From positions 1-47,037 of the forward strand of contig DUZU01000025.1 of the NCBI GenBank assembly GCA_013349285.1: 47,037 nucleotides of DNA, written 5' to 3'. This document shows, piece by piece, positions 45,031-47,037 of this stretch. Made by a program: the position numbers and the translations under genes. Source of the DNA: Deltaproteobacteria bacterium (GTDB lineage: Bacteria; Desulfobacterota; Desulfobulbia; Desulfobulbales; Desulfurivibrionaceae). Below the pieces are notes generated by a model. That model did not search any database. It was given only the letters and a program-made list of their open reading frames with translations, and was not told where the DNA came from. Each line of letters begins with the position of its first letter. Position 1 is the stretch's first letter.

Positions 45031-45580
45031 AAGGAGAAAGGAGATAAGAGTTGTTTCTTGTCTTGTTTTAATTGCAATCACTGTGCCATCTTTTTGGTTT
45101 TTGTTAAATTACGATGCTTGTTGGTGTAAAGGTGGGGTTTTTGGTGGGTGTTGAAGGGCTCTCGTGGGTGGGATGGTTGTTCAAATTTTTATACTGTTGT
45201 CAGGGGTGACCGGTGTCTGCCTGACGAGAAAAGATCATCGTTACATGTGGTTATCTTTGGTTTTGGTTTTTTGTACCGGTTTGTTTCCTGCTGGAGCCCG
45301 CTTTCTGCGGAAAGTTGGCGATCCGTTGGCCGGTCTCTGCTCTGGTTGCGGGAAGTATAAAAAATTATACTTTTTTTAGGTGGGGGTCAAAGTCTTGTGC
45401 TTTTCGGTTGGGGATTGCTTGCGGGGCAGGGGGTAACCATGATGTTTTGTGGTTTTGTAGGCTAACGATATGATAACACGAAAAAAAATATATGGAAAAA
45501 AACTATAAATTAGGCGAAGATAATAATCATTAACAATATGGTTTGTGGCAAATCAAAGTGTTGGGCCGGGGGAAGAAGTT
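45031..45580. other. 550-base gene-poor stretch before the chemoreceptor
   Basis: No gene is convincingly supported. A short hydrophobic reading (about 45164-45379) has a poor ribosome site and runs through the hairpin at 45353-45377, so I do not accept it as a gene. The stretch is AT-rich after 45400. No strong -35/-10 pair or sigma-28 box was found in front of the chemoreceptor. Confidence 0.5.
45353..45377 (+). terminator. AT-rich hairpin with T run
   Basis: AAGTATAA, a four-base A loop and TTATACTT, then TTTTT. This looks like a weak factor-independent terminator and could end a short RNA from the gap after 45030. Confidence 0.4.
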
Positions 45581-47037
45581 ATGTTTGATAAGTTTAACGG
45601 TCTTGGGTTGCGGGTAAAACTTATTCTGTTGGTCTGTTTTGTTTGTACCTCGTTGGTCTTCAGCGTGGTGGTCGCCCAGTTTATTATTAATCGGGTACAG
45701 ATTGGCGGTACGATCTATCAGGGGATTGAGATCAAATCGGAATTTGTCGATCAATTTGCCAAGACCCGTCTCAACCTCAACCTGATTAACAGTATTATCA
45801 AGTCGCAAATCATCGAATATGACCCTGATTCTCTGAGCGGGTTGGTCTCCACTTCAGGCAAAATCGACGATACCCTGGTTGAGATGCAAGCTAATATCGG
45901 TGGCGGCGGCGATCATGTGGTTTTCTGCGGTTATTGCCATTCTCTTGAGCGGGCCACCCCGATTACGGCAGCGGTGACCGATTTATCCTCTTCGTGGGCC
46001 ATCATGAAGGGAATCATTCATAACAAGATTTTACCGACCTTGGAAAATGAAGATAGCGAAGAGGCCATGGCTATTTTTGAGGATGAATTTTTTTCACATT
46101 ATTACAAGTTGATGGGCAGTACCAAGGAAGCGGTCGATCAATTGCGGGCCGGGGCCGAGTTGATGAAAGAAGAGGTGGTCAAGGAGGTGCGGTGGTTTAG
46201 CATCTTTTTCACCGTGGGTGGGGTGTTGACCATTATTGTGGTTTTTGTGACCGCCTTGCTTTTTGTGAGGATGCTGGTCCGGTTAATCAACAATATCGTG
46301 CAGGAGCTTGATCTCAGCGCGGATCGAATTTCCGAAGAGGCGCGCTCAACCGCCGCCACCTCTCATACCGTTGCGGAAATGGCCTCGGAAATGGCCGCGG
46401 CATTGGAAGAGACCAGCGCCTCCCTGGAAGAGATAACCGCCATGGTCCAGCAGAATGATGCCAATTCAGTGGAAGCCAACAGCTCGATGAAGCATAACGA
46501 GCAAATCGGGGTTAACGCCAATGACCATGCTTCTAAGATGCAGCAGAGCATGCAAAATATCAAAGAGGACAGTGATGCGATTTCGGCAATAATTAAGGAT
46601 ATCGAGAGCATCGCTTTTCAGACCAACCTGCTGGCCTTGAATGCGGCGGTGGAAGCGGCCAGGGCCGGGGAGGCCGGGGCCGGGTTTGCGGTGGTGGCGG
46701 ATGAAGTGCGGAACCTGGCGATGCGGGCGGCAGATTCCGCCAAAAATTCCAGTTCGCTTATTGAGCGGGCCATTCGCAATGTTAATGAAGGGCTGGCCAA
46801 GGTGGATGAGGTGGCCAGCGAATCGATGTCCGTGGTCGAGGGGTCAAGGAAAGTAGGTACTTTGATCGAGGAGATTTCCCATTCATCCCGGGAGCAGAGT
46901 CAGGGGATTACCCAGATCAACAAAGCGGTTGCTGGAATGGACAGCGGCACCCAGCGTTTGGCCGCAAATTCCGAAGAGTTGGCGGCAGCCTCCGAGGCTG
47001 TAACTTCCCAAACCATGATGCTCAGGGAGAATATCGT
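45581..47037 (+). CDS. Methyl-accepting chemotaxis protein with c-type haem motif (3' end outside window)
   Basis: 485 residues to the window edge, with no stop reached. The ATG follows GGGGGAAG. Membrane helix 1 is at about 14-34, a mostly helical periplasmic domain at about 35-204, and helix 2 at about 205-231 ([18 protein letters not shown]). The periplasmic domain contains [10 protein letters not shown], a CxxCH haem c motif at Cys116/Cys119/His120. The cytoplasmic signalling domain has the conserved hairpin tip ([33 protein letters not shown]). A HAMP linker is short or degenerate. Haem c chemoreceptors such as DcrA of Desulfovibrio and those of Geobacter sense redox or oxygen. CcsA in this window would be needed to attach haem; the sensing role is inferred. 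Confidence 0.95.
   Translation, partial: MFDKFNGLGLRVKLILLVCFVCTSLVFSVVVAQFIINRVQIGGTIYQGIEIKSEFVDQFAKTRLNLNLINSIIKSQIIEYDPDSLSGLVSTSGKIDDTLVEMQANIGGGGDHVVFCGYCHSLERATPITAAVTDLSSSWAIMKGIIHNKILPTLENEDSEEAMAIFEDEFFSHYYKLMGSTKEAVDQLRAGAELMKEEVVKEVRWFSIFFTVGGVLTIIVVFVTALLFVRMLVRLINNIVQELDLSADRISEEARSTAATSHTVAEMASEMAAALEETSASLEEITAMVQQNDANSVEANSSMKHNEQIGVNANDHASKMQQSMQNIKEDSDAISAIIKDIESIAFQTNLLALNAAVEAARAGEAGAGFAVVADEVRNLAMRAADSAKNSSSLIERAIRNVNEGLAKVDEVASESMSVVEGSRKVGTLIEEISHSSREQSQGITQINKAVAGMDSGTQRLAANSEELAAASEAVTSQTMMLRENI

Noticed and set aside
45164..45379. 71-residue hydrophobic reading
   Set aside because: It has a weak ribosome site, odd composition, and its end falls within the hairpin at 45353-45377.

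Overview
The window looks like the chromosome of a Gram-negative, probably anaerobic bacterium of the former Deltaproteobacteria (Desulfobacterota; a Desulfobulbales-like lineage is my best guess). The lineage is inferred, not shown directly. The evidence is a small Fo-only ATP synthase cluster (atpZ-atpI-atpB-atpE) without the F1 genes, a rubredoxin, a 593-residue UbiD decarboxylase of the menaquinone type, a chemoreceptor with a c-type haem motif, a sigma-54 activator with a true -24/-12 promoter beside it, and the order sirohaem gene-ccsA-hemA-rpmH-rnpA-yidD-yidC-jag-mnmE. No phage, insertion sequence or CRISPR array was seen.

Layout. Positions 1-9561 (+) hold a type I secretion locus: the 3' part of a giant RTX exoprotein, a HlyC-like acyltransferase homologue whose Ser/His site is replaced, a HlyD-type adaptor and a TolC-type outer membrane channel. 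The HlyB-type ABC transporter is not in the window. Positions 9638-20136 (-) are an accessory block. In transcription order it has three or four small genes of unknown role or PilZ type, a ribbon-helix-helix protein, a zinc-ribbon ParA ATPase, two small unknown proteins, an FHA-domain sigma-54 activator, a large secreted protein with Ig-like and HYR domains, and a cobalamin-binding-type radical SAM enzyme. A canonical sigma-54 promoter and three related palindromes lie between the activator and the secreted-protein gene.

Positions 20293-43587 are mostly housekeeping: hemL; the Fo cluster; a nucleoside phosphorylase-like gene and rimO; HU/IHF; a RluB-type pseudouridine synthase; UbiD; a YcgR-like PilZ protein; YjbQ; a metallo-hydrolase; the sirohaem-ccsA-hemA tetrapyrrole group; the rpmH-rnpA-yidD-yidC-jag-mnmE group; a cyclic-nucleotide/HDOD protein; rubredoxin; hpt-bioA; and tRNA-Arg(TCG). 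Positions 43588-47037 hold a secreted metallo-beta-lactamase-fold protein and the 5' part of a methyl-accepting chemotaxis protein with a periplasmic CxxCH motif.

How they work together. The RTX locus would make and export a calcium-binding surface or secreted protein. The 18965-11319 block reads as one regulatory unit. It combines a PilZ protein (possible c-di-GMP input), a ParA/RHH pair (possible positioning or partition) and an FHA activator (possible phospho-threonine input), and it ends at a sigma-54-dependent gene for an envelope protein. That linkage is the most interesting hypothesis in the window. Haem and sirohaem genes recur (hemL, the sirohaem gene, ccsA, hemA), which fits an organism rich in cytochromes.
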